A stretch of DNA of 64,000 bases, taken from Helicobacter monodelphidis. Its GTDB lineage: Bacteria > Campylobacterota > Campylobacteria > Campylobacterales > Helicobacteraceae. The notes under the pieces were generated by a model, which saw only the letters and a list, made by a program, of their open reading frames with translations, had not been told where the DNA came from and made no database searches. The stretch lies in contig NZ_NHYN01000003.1 in assembly GCF_003288845.1 (NCBI RefSeq), positions 1 to 64,000 of the forward strand, read 5' to 3'. The translations under genes were made by a program, and so were the position numbers. Below are positions 56,856 through 64,000 of this stretch, piece by piece; the stretch's first letter is position 1, and every line of letters begins with the position of its first letter.

Positions 56856-58943
56856 CTAGCTTTCTTTCAACATTCTTTGCACTAGTCGCTTTGTTTTTGT
56901 TTTCTCTGTGCATTTGGATTCAGAATAAAGCGTGTTTGCATAATCTTCAAAGACTTTTTGGGAATTAATATTTTTTGTCTGCTCAACATGCACATAATTT
57001 CCATCGCTTTGAAGCTCATACGCTTGCATATCGTCTTCCAACTGCATCTTAAGAATACCAAATAGCTTGTTAGCCACATCTTGATTAAAAGCAGGAGTCA
57101 TAATCTCAATACGACGTTCCAAATTTCGTGGCATCAAATCTGCACTTGCAAAATAAATTTGGGGACTTGCATTCTTGAAATAATAAATTCTTGCATGTTC
57201 TAGGTATTTACCAATAATAGAAATGACACGAATATTCTCACTCACTTGTGGAACTTTAGGACGCAAACAACAAATCCCACGCACAATTAAATCAATTTTC
57301 ACGCCCGCATTTGACGCTTTGTAAAGTGCTTTGATGATATCAACATCAACGACAGAATTTGCCTTAAGAATAATCCTCCCATTAATTCCCGCCTTTGTTT
57401 CAGACTCAATTAAAGCAAGAATCTTTTGTTTAATTTGTAAAGGTGCAACAAGCAATGTTTCTAGTCGCGAACGATGCGTAAAACCAGACAAATTATGGAA
57501 GAACTTAGTTGCATCTTTTGTAATAAGATAATTAGAACTCATAAAGCTAATATCTGTATAGATCTTTGCTGTTGCAGGGTTGTAATTTCCGGTACTAAGA
57601 TGAATATACTCACGAATATCTTTGCCCACTTTTTTAACAATCAAAGCAATTTTTGCATGGACTTTCAAGCCGGGTACTCCGTAAATGACATGTGCTCCAG
57701 CAGATTCTAAAGCCTTTGCCCAATGGAGATTATTTTCCTCATCAAATCTCGCTTTTAATTCAACAAGTACACTAACCTGCTTTCCATTTTCAGCTGCCTC
57801 AATCAATGCCTTAACAATGGGTGAATTCTTGCCCACACGATAAAGAGTCATACGAATCGAATAGACATCAGGATCTTTTGAAGCATCTTGAATCAATCGG
57901 ACAACGGGTTCAAAGCTCTCATAAGGGTGAAACATCATCACATCATTTTCATCAAGTATCTCAAAAATATTTGCATCAACACTCATCGGTGCAAGAATAC
58001 GCGGATTATAGGGTGGAAAAATCAAATGTGGGAAATTCTTATTTCCAATCACCTCCCATAAAGCACCAAGATTAATCGGCACTTTCGAAGCATAGGTATC
58101 GCCCTCCTCAACTTTTAAATGCGCATTTAAAAATCCAAGCATTTCTTCACTTGCATTACTGCCAACTTCAAGACGAGTAATCTCCCCTTTTTTACGCATT
58201 TTTAAGCCTTCTTGCATAAGCTCCATAAAATCATCAGCCTCTTCTTCCTCAATCTCCATATCCGCATTTCTGGTTACTTTAAAGGGCGTACATTCAAGCA
58301 AACTATAACCTAAGAACAAATCACTAACAAATTCACCAACAATTGTTTCAATCGGCACATAAGCATTATCATCTAGTTCTATAAAACGAGGCAACATACG
58401 CGGAATACGTACCATTCCAAACTTAATTTCGCTTGGATTTTCATCATTTTGTAACTTCACAGCAATAGCGAAACTCAAATTATTTAAATGTGGAAAAGGA
58501 TGAGTCGCATCAACTGCAATGGGCGTAACCATCGGATAAAGATGAGTTTCAAAATATTCCTTCACTTTAATTTTTGTCTTTTTATCTAAAGTAGCGAAAT
58601 TATAAACCTTTAACCCCTCTTTCTCTAACTCACCCACCACACTAAAATATAATCTTTCTAACTCCTCTTTCTCTTGATGAAGATAACGTCGTATTTCTTT
58701 AAGTTGTTGCAAGGGTGTTAGCTGGTCTGGACCACTTTCAATAATCCTTGCACTATAAAGCCGCTTTAACCCCGCTACACGAACCATATAGAACTCATCA
58801 AGGTTTGTTGCATAAATAGCAATAAACTTTAATCGTTCCAAAAGAGGACTTTTTGAATTATCTGCTTCCTTCAAAACGCGCGTATTAAACTGCAACCACG
58901 AAAGCTCTCGATTAATATAAAAATGTGCATCTGACTGACTCAT
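56856..58943 (-). CDS. ppk: polyphosphate kinase 1
   Basis: A 695-residue enzyme making polyphosphate from ATP. N-terminal helical domain (FYINRELSWLQFNTRVL, FIAIYATNLDEFYMVRVAGL), head domain and two PLD-like catalytic halves. The phosphorylated histidine is in KVHAKIALIVKK and the second in HLSTGNYNPATAKIYTD. Length agrees with the family. In H. pylori and C. jejuni PPK1 supports stress survival and motility. A GC-rich imperfect hairpin around 56808-56840 may be its terminator. Confidence 0.96.
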   Translation of the reverse strand: MSQSDAHFYINRELSWLQFNTRVLKEADNSKSPLLERLKFIAIYATNLDEFYMVRVAGLKRLYSARIIESGPDQLTPLQQLKEIRRYLHQEKEELERLYFSVVGELEKEGLKVYNFATLDKKTKIKVKEYFETHLYPMVTPIAVDATHPFPHLNNLSFAIAVKLQNDENPSEIKFGMVRIPRMLPRFIELDDNAYVPIETIVGEFVSDLFLGYSLLECTPFKVTRNADMEIEEEEADDFMELMQEGLKMRKKGEITRLEVGSNASEEMLGFLNAHLKVEEGDTYASKVPINLGALWEVIGNKNFPHLIFPPYNPRILAPMSVDANIFEILDENDVMMFHPYESFEPVVRLIQDASKDPDVYSIRMTLYRVGKNSPIVKALIEAAENGKQVSVLVELKARFDEENNLHWAKALESAGAHVIYGVPGLKVHAKIALIVKKVGKDIREYIHLSTGNYNPATAKIYTDISFMSSNYLITKDATKFFHNLSGFTHRSRLETLLVAPLQIKQKILALIESETKAGINGRIILKANSVVDVDIIKALYKASNAGVKIDLIVRGICCLRPKVPQVSENIRVISIIGKYLEHARIYYFKNASPQIYFASADLMPRNLERRIEIMTPAFNQDVANKLFGILKMQLEDDMQAYELQSDGNYVHVEQTKNINSQKVFEDYANTLYSESKCTEKTKTKRLVQRMLKES

Positions 58944-59092
58944 TGACCCCTCCTATCCTTATTCAAAAATCACTCTATATTCTATAGTATGTTTCTTTAT
59001 AAACTCCTTGATTGAGTTTTCGCTTCTTTTGATATTTTGTTTGGTTAGGGATACTAATGTCGTGGGTTATATTGTAAGTATTGAATAAATAG

Positions 59093-59118
59093 TGGTTTTT
59101 GGAAAAATCCAAAAACCA
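59093..59118 (-). terminator. terminator of the flagellin gene, distal hairpin
   Basis: TGGTTTTTGGA (59093-59103) and TCCAAAAACCA (59108-59118) form a perfect 11-bp stem with a 4-base A loop. With the adjoining hairpin at 59119-59144 it makes a tandem terminator. Confidence 0.8.
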
Positions 59119-59144
59119 GTGTTGGAATATTAGGAATCCAACAC
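59119..59144 (-). terminator. terminator of the flagellin gene, proximal hairpin
   Basis: GTGTTGGA (59119-59126) and TCCAACAC (59137-59144) form a perfect 8-bp stem with a 10-base loop, 14 bases past the flagellin stop and directly adjoining the second hairpin. Tandem hairpins would stabilise and end the highly expressed flagellin mRNA. Confidence 0.8.
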
Positions 59145-59157
59145 ATTCAATAAAAGA

Positions 59158-60693
59158 CTACTGGAGTAATCTTAAGATATTTTGTTGTGTTGCATTCGCT
59201 TGACTCATCGCATAGTTACCTGCTTGAGCAAGAATGTTCAACTTGCTATAAGTTGAGCTTTCTTCAGCAAAGTCTGTTTCACGAATGTTAGACTCAGCTG
59301 ACTTCACATTCACTTGAGTGATTGTAATGTTGTTGAGCGTACTTTGGATTTGTTGTTGAGCCGCACCTAAGTCTGCACGAACAGCATCAAGTTGTCTAAT
59401 CGCAGATTCAGCAATATTCATCACCGCCATTGCACCAAAGAGTGTTGTTACACCAGCAGTGATACCATTTGCGTTGTCTGCACCAATGACTGCGTTTGCA
59501 TTTGCACCAATCGCTGAAGCGACATCGTTACTGTAAGCATTCTTAGTTCCTCTTAAGTTTTGTGTTGTTTGTGCAACTGCAGTCGCAACATCAAAGCCAA
59601 TCAAACTCAAACCAAGACCACTTACTTTAATATCTGTTGCATCTGTTCGATTCAAGCTTAAGCGACCAACATGCACACCACCATTAGAGATACCAAAGAT
59701 ACCCATAAATGCTTCATCAGTACCACCAGCACCAGCTATACTTCCTGTAACCATAATCGCACGACCATCAGTAGAAGTTAAATTCAAACGACCATTCACA
59801 TCAATAGAAGCTTGAACACCTGTTTCTTCTTTCTTAGAGTTAATTGCTTGAACAAGCTTATTATCTCTGTCATTATCTTGAATACCTGTTACATCACCAA
59901 TCCATACACCATTGATTGTGAGGTTAGAAATATCACCTGCTGTAACAGTTGAAGAACCTGTAGCTTGAACATTAAATGTTGCTTTTGTTCCACCGAGTGA
60001 ATCAGAGTTTTTGTTAATCACTTCTGCTAAAGCTCCAAGTCCTGTTCCTGCTGAAGTAGAAATAACAACAGATTCAAGAGGTTGAGATTTATTCCCTGAA
60101 AGTCCTTGAAATTCCAATGCAACAGTTCCAAGTGTAGCTGCACCAGGTCCCTTAACAATTGAACCTGTTTCAAACCTTGCGTGTCCAATCTTATCAGAGC
60201 TTGTTGCACCAATAGAGATATTAACAGTTTGGTTAGAATAAGCACCAACTTGGAATTTCTTGTTTGTATAAGAACCTGCTAATAAAGTCAAGCCGTTATA
60301 GCTTGTTGTATTCGCAATATTATCCAAAGAATCAATCAAGCGGTTAATGTCTGCTTGAATTGCAACTCTTGTCTTAGTAGTTTGTCCATCTTGTGCAGCT
60401 TGAATAGACTTAGTCTTGATTGTGTCAAGAACCTTTACTTGCTCATCCATTGCTTTATCAGCAATTTGGATAATACCGATACTATCGTTCGCATTTCTCA
60501 TTGCTTGTCCCAAAGAATTTGCTTGAGAACGCAATGAATCGGCAATCGCCATACCTGAAGCATCATCTGCTGCCTTATTAATTCTAAGACCAGAACTAAG
60601 TCTTTCTAGTGTTCCAATTAACGCATGCTGTGTAAAAGTCCCTTGTGCATGCGAATTCAATGCATGAATGTTTGTGTTGATGTTAAAAGCCAT
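59158..60693 (-). CDS. flaA: flagellin, FlaA type
   Basis: A 511-residue flagellin with conserved N- and C-terminal D0/D1 coiled coils ([20 protein letters not shown] at about 32-51; [19 protein letters not shown] near the end) and a 260-residue variable central region. It resembles H. pylori FlaA throughout ([27 protein letters not shown]). TLR5 contacts of Salmonella flagellin are replaced: Asp90 for Arg90 and Ala114 for Glu114, the Campylobacterota pattern that escapes TLR5. AAAGGGG precedes the ATG. Calling it FlaA rather than FlaB rests on resemblance and on the lack of a sigma54 site. Confidence 0.9.
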   Translation of the reverse strand: MAFNINTNIHALNSHAQGTFTQHALIGTLERLSSGLRINKAADDASGMAIADSLRSQANSLGQAMRNANDSIGIIQIADKAMDEQVKVLDTIKTKSIQAAQDGQTTKTRVAIQADINRLIDSLDNIANTTSYNGLTLLAGSYTNKKFQVGAYSNQTVNISIGATSSDKIGHARFETGSIVKGPGAATLGTVALEFQGLSGNKSQPLESVVISTSAGTGLGALAEVINKNSDSLGGTKATFNVQATGSSTVTAGDISNLTINGVWIGDVTGIQDNDRDNKLVQAINSKKEETGVQASIDVNGRLNLTSTDGRAIMVTGSIAGAGGTDEAFMGIFGISNGGVHVGRLSLNRTDATDIKVSGLGLSLIGFDVATAVAQTTQNLRGTKNAYSNDVASAIGANANAVIGADNANGITAGVTTLFGAMAVMNIAESAIRQLDAVRADLGAAQQQIQSTLNNITITQVNVKSAESNIRETDFAEESSTYSKLNILAQAGNYAMSQANATQQNILRLLQ

Positions 60694-60720
60694 TTTCGAC
60701 CCCTTTTATAAGATTTGGGG

Positions 60721-60789
60721 GGTATCCTTACCATTGTGTGAGCATTCAATGTAATGAAGCAGATTGGGTATCCTTACCCGTGTTACATT
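60721..60789 (-). promoter_or_regulatory. structured flagellin leader with two AGGA hairpins, candidate CsrA-binding sites
   Basis: On the minus strand the 12-mer GGTAAGGATACC occurs twice (60778-60767 and 60732-60721). The first is part of GGGTAAGGATACCC, a 5-bp stem holding AGGA in the loop; the second has a 4-bp stem. An outer 7-bp pair, AATGTAA (60789-60783) with TTACATT (60754-60748), encloses the first hairpin. Loop-presented (A)AGGA is the CsrA recognition motif, and CsrA/FliW control of flagellin mRNA through such leader hairpins is known in C. jejuni. csrA and fliW are outside this window. Confidence 0.6.
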
Positions 60790-60792
60790 CTC

Positions 60793-60799
60793 TATATCG
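60793..60799 (-). promoter_or_regulatory. possible sigma28 (FliA) -10 element of flagellin
   Basis: CGATATA on the minus strand matches the Campylobacterota FliA core CGATWT. A second match, CGATATT, lies at 60860-60854. No good -35 TAAA at 15-17 bases is seen for either, so the assignment is tentative. From this site the leader would be about 92 bases and contain both AGGA hairpins; from the other, about 150 bases. Confidence 0.4.
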
Positions 60800-60888
60800 T
60801 CCTCCCCTAAAAAAACTGAAGGAATTTTTGTAAAATATTCCGCTATTTTTGCAAAATATCGATTAATAGGTAGTTTACAAATGTAAAT

Positions 60889-60996
60889 TTAGTGTTTTTT
60901 CTTGAATAAAAAATAAGAGACTCCCATCAATACCCAAATAATCATACTTGTAATAAGAATCTCTTTCCAGGTTACGGGTGCATATAAATCAAACAT
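60889..60996 (-). CDS. 35-residue single-pass membrane protein overlapping ileS
   Basis: A small reading frame on the ileS strand whose ATG lies in the last codons of ileS and overlaps its stop by 8 bases. It starts MFDLYAPVTWKEILI, continues as a hydrophobic helix (about residues 13-31, with MIIWVLMGVSYFLF) and ends KKKH. Aromatic residues at the interface, a clean hydrophobic core and a positive C-terminus fit a genuine inner-membrane microprotein. Expression probably depends on translational coupling with ileS. Function unknown. Confidence 0.55.
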   Translation of the reverse strand: MFDLYAPVTWKEILITSMIIWVLMGVSYFLFKKKH

Positions 60997-63736
60997 TTCG
61001 CATCACTTCCGCACAACGTCCACAAAGCTCTTCAGGCTTGTCACTCAAAAACTGCCAACAACGTGGACATTTATGCCATCTAGCTTGATGGATTTCAAAA
61101 TATTCATTTTGATATTCAAAAGATTCTAAAATCTCGCTTGCTTCAAGATTCTCGCTTGCTTCACTAATCATCAACCACACATTCAAATCTTTAAAGGTAT
61201 TTTTAGGGGTTTTCAGGCTAACTTCTAATGTAGATTTAATCCGCCCTTCTTTTTTTAGAATGTCAATTTTCTCCAAAAACAAAGAACGAATCTCCAACAA
61301 AGAATCAAAATCCTCTTTTAATTCAATATTGAGGGTAATAGGCGTATAACATAAAGAGAATGCATCGCTATTAATAGACTTTAAATATCCGCCACAATGC
61401 TCAATAGCTTCATCAATCGTATAGGTTAAAATTGGTGCAAGAAGCTCAAAAAGTTTTTGTGTAATCAATGCCATCACGCTTTGGGCAGAACGTCTCCTTT
61501 TGCTTGTTTTAGATTCACAATACAAAATATCTTTACACAAATCCATATAAATTCCACTTAATTCATTCACAATAAAGTGACTCAACAACGCACAAGCCTT
61601 AGAAAAATCATAATTCAGTAATGCTTCATCTGTTTGTGCAAACACATTTTTCGCTAAATTTAAAATCCATAAATCAATACTACTAAAAGAATCAAGCTCC
61701 AACACCTCTAAATCATTTGTATTTGCAAGAAGAAAACGCAGTGTATTGCGGATTTTCTTATAAGATTCACTACTTTGCTTCAAAATGTCTGATGAAATAT
61801 TTTGGTCATTTTGATAATCACTCATTGCAACCCATAAACGCAGAATTTCACTTCCAAATTCTTTCGTAATTTCACTTGGAACAATCGCATTTCCCTTACT
61901 TTTAGACATCTTATCACCATTCTTATCCATCGTGAATCCATGCGTGATAATGCTTTTAAAGGGTGCTTGTTCATGAATGGCACAACTCACAAGCAAGGAG
62001 CTTTGAAACCAACCACGATGCTGGTCGCTCCCTTCAAGATATAAGGAAGCAGGATAATCCCCAGCATCATAATGTGGAGATTTTAACACAGCAGCCCAAG
62101 TGCTACCACTATCAAACCACACATCTAAAATATGATTAATTTTCTCAAAACGGCTTACCTTATCGCTATACGAATCAGGGAGCAATTCAGCAACAGAATG
62201 TGTCCACCATGCATCACAACCCTCTTTTTCAAAAATTTGTGCAATATGGTCCAAAACAACTGGATCTAGCAAAACTTCTTTGCTTGCTTTATCGCGTAAG
62301 AATGCAATAGGAACTCCCCAATCCCTTTGACGAGAAATGCACCAGTCTGGACGATTTTCAATCATAGAACCGATACGTTTAACGCCATTTTCCGGATAAA
62401 ACTTCACCTTTTGCAATTCATACCCTGCGACCTGTCTCAATGTTTTGCCTTCTTGAGTAAATGGCTTATCCATCATAATAAACCACTGCTTTGTTGCACG
62501 AAAAATAACCGGTTTTCCAGAACGCCAACAATGAGGGTAAGAATGTGTAATTTTAGTCTGCTTTAATAAAGAATCACCCAATAATTCTAAAATTCTTTCT
62601 TGCGCCTTAAAAATATGTACACCCACAAAAGATTCGGGATTAGGTAAAAGCCCAAGATGGACGACAGATTCATCAAAGCAACCTTTATCATCAACCGGCA
62701 TAAGAACGCCAAGCTGATAACGCAACCCTAAAAGATAATCATCTTCCCCATGCCCTGGTGCAGTATGCACACAACCACTTCCATCGGTTAATAAAACATG
62801 ATCGCCCAAGAGAATCTTAGAATCTCGCCCATTCAGCGGATTCTTTGCCAATTTATTTTCTAGCAATGTTGAGTTAAACTCTTTTACAATTTCACCTTGT
62901 AGCACACCATTTTCCTTACATTGTGCAAAAAGCTCTTTTGCAACAATTTTACCATCGCTACTCAAAACATAAGGTGTATCTGGACGCAATGCAATCCCCA
63001 AATTTGCGGGAAGCGTCCAAGGCGTTGTTGTCCAAATCACCAAAGCCGCCTGACTCACACCCAAAGATTCTAACGCATCTTTTTGTAAATCAAAACCCAC
63101 AAAAATAGAATCACTTTGTTTGTCTTTATACTCTACCTCCGCTTCTGCCAAAGCAGTTTCACAAGCCCAACTCCAATACACTGGCTTTTCTCTCTCGCAC
63201 AATAAACCTTTACTTGCAATAGCACACAAACAACGATAAATTTCCGCCTCAAAGGTAAATTCCATCGTTTTGTAAGGGTTCTCAAAATCACCCAACACAC
63301 CTAAGGCCAAAAAGCCCTTTTTTTGAATCTCAATAAATTCAGCTGCATGGCTGCGACAAAGCTCACGGATTTTTTCTTTAGGCATACCATCTTTTTTGTC
63401 TTTACCTAATTTTTTCTCAATTTGTTGTTCAATGGGCAACCCATGACAATCCCAACCGGGTAAATAACGCACAGCATAGCCTCTGTAATAGTAAATTTTC
63501 ATAATCATATCTTTTAAAATCTTATTTAAGGCATGCCCAATATGTAATTCACCATTTGCATAAGGAGGACCGTCATGTAAATTAAACTTTTGCGTTATAG
63601 TTTGGCGATTATTCTTCATTATATGATACTTTTTTTCTTGTTGCCATCGTTCATAACGTTTTGATTCATTCTGGGGAAGATTTCCACGCATAGGAAAAGT
63701 AGTTTGAGGAAGAATGAGTGTTTCTTTATAATCCAT
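60989..63736 (-). CDS. ileS: isoleucyl-tRNA synthetase
   Basis: A 915-residue class I synthetase. HIGH motif as GELHIGHALNK, KMSKS as DKMSKSKGNAI, the editing domain with TTPWTLPANLGI and GSGCVHTAPGHGEDD, and a C-terminal zinc site (CPRCWQFL ... CGRCAEVM). Length and order fit the bacterial type. GGAG precedes the ATG. The C-terminal stop codon overlaps a small membrane-protein gene. Confidence 0.97.
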   Translation of the reverse strand: MDYKETLILPQTTFPMRGNLPQNESKRYERWQQEKKYHIMKNNRQTITQKFNLHDGPPYANGELHIGHALNKILKDMIMKIYYYRGYAVRYLPGWDCHGLPIEQQIEKKLGKDKKDGMPKEKIRELCRSHAAEFIEIQKKGFLALGVLGDFENPYKTMEFTFEAEIYRCLCAIASKGLLCEREKPVYWSWACETALAEAEVEYKDKQSDSIFVGFDLQKDALESLGVSQAALVIWTTTPWTLPANLGIALRPDTPYVLSSDGKIVAKELFAQCKENGVLQGEIVKEFNSTLLENKLAKNPLNGRDSKILLGDHVLLTDGSGCVHTAPGHGEDDYLLGLRYQLGVLMPVDDKGCFDESVVHLGLLPNPESFVGVHIFKAQERILELLGDSLLKQTKITHSYPHCWRSGKPVIFRATKQWFIMMDKPFTQEGKTLRQVAGYELQKVKFYPENGVKRIGSMIENRPDWCISRQRDWGVPIAFLRDKASKEVLLDPVVLDHIAQIFEKEGCDAWWTHSVAELLPDSYSDKVSRFEKINHILDVWFDSGSTWAAVLKSPHYDAGDYPASLYLEGSDQHRGWFQSSLLVSCAIHEQAPFKSIITHGFTMDKNGDKMSKSKGNAIVPSEITKEFGSEILRLWVAMSDYQNDQNISSDILKQSSESYKKIRNTLRFLLANTNDLEVLELDSFSSIDLWILNLAKNVFAQTDEALLNYDFSKACALLSHFIVNELSGIYMDLCKDILYCESKTSKRRRSAQSVMALITQKLFELLAPILTYTIDEAIEHCGGYLKSINSDAFSLCYTPITLNIELKEDFDSLLEIRSLFLEKIDILKKEGRIKSTLEVSLKTPKNTFKDLNVWLMISEASENLEASEILESFEYQNEYFEIHQARWHKCPRCWQFLSDKPEELCGRCAEVMRNV

Positions 63737-63835
63737 TATCGCTCCTTTGAATATTTTAGGATTTTACCTCACATAGAGTTAAGAATGTATTAATCTTAAA
63801 CTCATCGCTTTATAAAGTTTTTTGGTAAAGCAGAG

Positions 63836-63841
63836 TATAAT
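63836..63841 (+). promoter_or_regulatory. -10 box for the gene at the right edge
   Basis: A perfect TATAAT in GAGTATAATTAC, 43 bases upstream of the ATG at 63879. AAAGGAG at 63860-63866 is the ribosome site, at a rather long 12-base spacing. Confidence 0.55.
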
Positions 63842-63878
63842 TACTTAACAAAGCCAACAAAGGAGTAATAATTTATTA

Positions 63879-64000
63879 TGGAAAAACAAGTTCTTGCCAT
63901 CAGTAAAGAAGAATTTTCTAACAAGAGATTCTTACCTATAAAAAACTATCTTCACGCCACTAACGATTCTGTTGCACCTGTGCTTTTCAATGAAGCCAAT
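63879..64000 (+). CDS. 3'-truncated gene at the window edge, possibly SapC-like
   Basis: An open reading frame running off the window after 40 codons: MEKQVLAISKEEFSNKRF at the start, then PIKNYLHATNDSVAPVLFNE. The order N-Y-x-x-A ... x-x-P-V-L-x-x-E-A recalls the N-terminus of SapC-family proteins, often annotated as S-layer or peptide-ABC related. Too little is visible to be sure. A good -10 box and AAAGGAG support expression. Confidence 0.5.

Overview
The window is a low-GC, gene-dense stretch of a Campylobacterota chromosome, most likely an enterohepatic Helicobacter or close relative. The protein set and gene order point there. A csd4 homologue sits next to an HP1076-like FliS co-chaperone, as in H. 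pylori. The run pyrH-rpoZ-spoT-tyrS-fabX-amiA matches HP0777-HP0772. A run suhB-accD-rlmH-dksA-membrane protein matches the order known from Campylobacter jejuni (Cj0128c-Cj0124c). leuA, argJ and purE are present, although H. pylori is an amino-acid and purine auxotroph that lacks them. Nothing in the sequence fixes the species. I found no tRNA, rRNA, CRISPR array or insertion sequence.

Layout. 1-2.7 kb: a tandem pair of paralogous genes of unknown function, an orphan gene and the FliS co-chaperone behind a sigma54 promoter. 2.8-8.6 kb: csd4, aspA, alaS. 8.6-12.1 kb: a small accessory patch with a decayed pseudogene, a divergent Panacea-domain protein and a three-gene operon of unknown envelope and cytosolic proteins. 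12.1-14.8 kb: argJ, a potassium channel and rpmB. 14.9-25.4 kb: a periplasmic Dsb protein, then two long minus-strand operons (cheZ-trhP-like-purE-DUF3972-yggS-tehA-like, and suhB-accD-rlmH-dksA and following genes). 25.4-32.3 kb: an MCP, a sigma54-driven gene of unknown function, a BI-1 protein and a 26-repeat ankyrin lipoprotein. 32.3-39.4 kb: argO-like, leuA with its own leader peptide and attenuator, rsmH, malic enzyme, an AsmA-like protein and a cysteine-stapled lipoprotein. 39.7-46.8 kb: glycosyltransferase, SNase-like protein, polA, tpiA, PerM-like and MlaE-like proteins. 46.8-54.3 kb: the conserved amiA-pyrH block. 54.5-64 kb: an NSS transporter, a methyltransferase, ppk, a FlaA-type flagellin with a structured leader, a 35-residue membrane protein, ileS and the start of a further gene.

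Themes. Motility recurs: flagellin, FliS co-chaperone, CheZ, an MCP and two sigma54 promoters. Three regulatory structures read directly from the DNA stand out: a seven-leucine leader peptide plus terminator before leuA, two identical AGGA-presenting hairpins (CsrA-type) in the flagellin leader, and a promoter that would make the Cys-rich lipoprotein mRNA leaderless. The most unusual proteins are that lipoprotein (mirror-symmetric CX3C spacing), the orphan Panacea-like protein, and the sigma54-controlled 301-residue protein.
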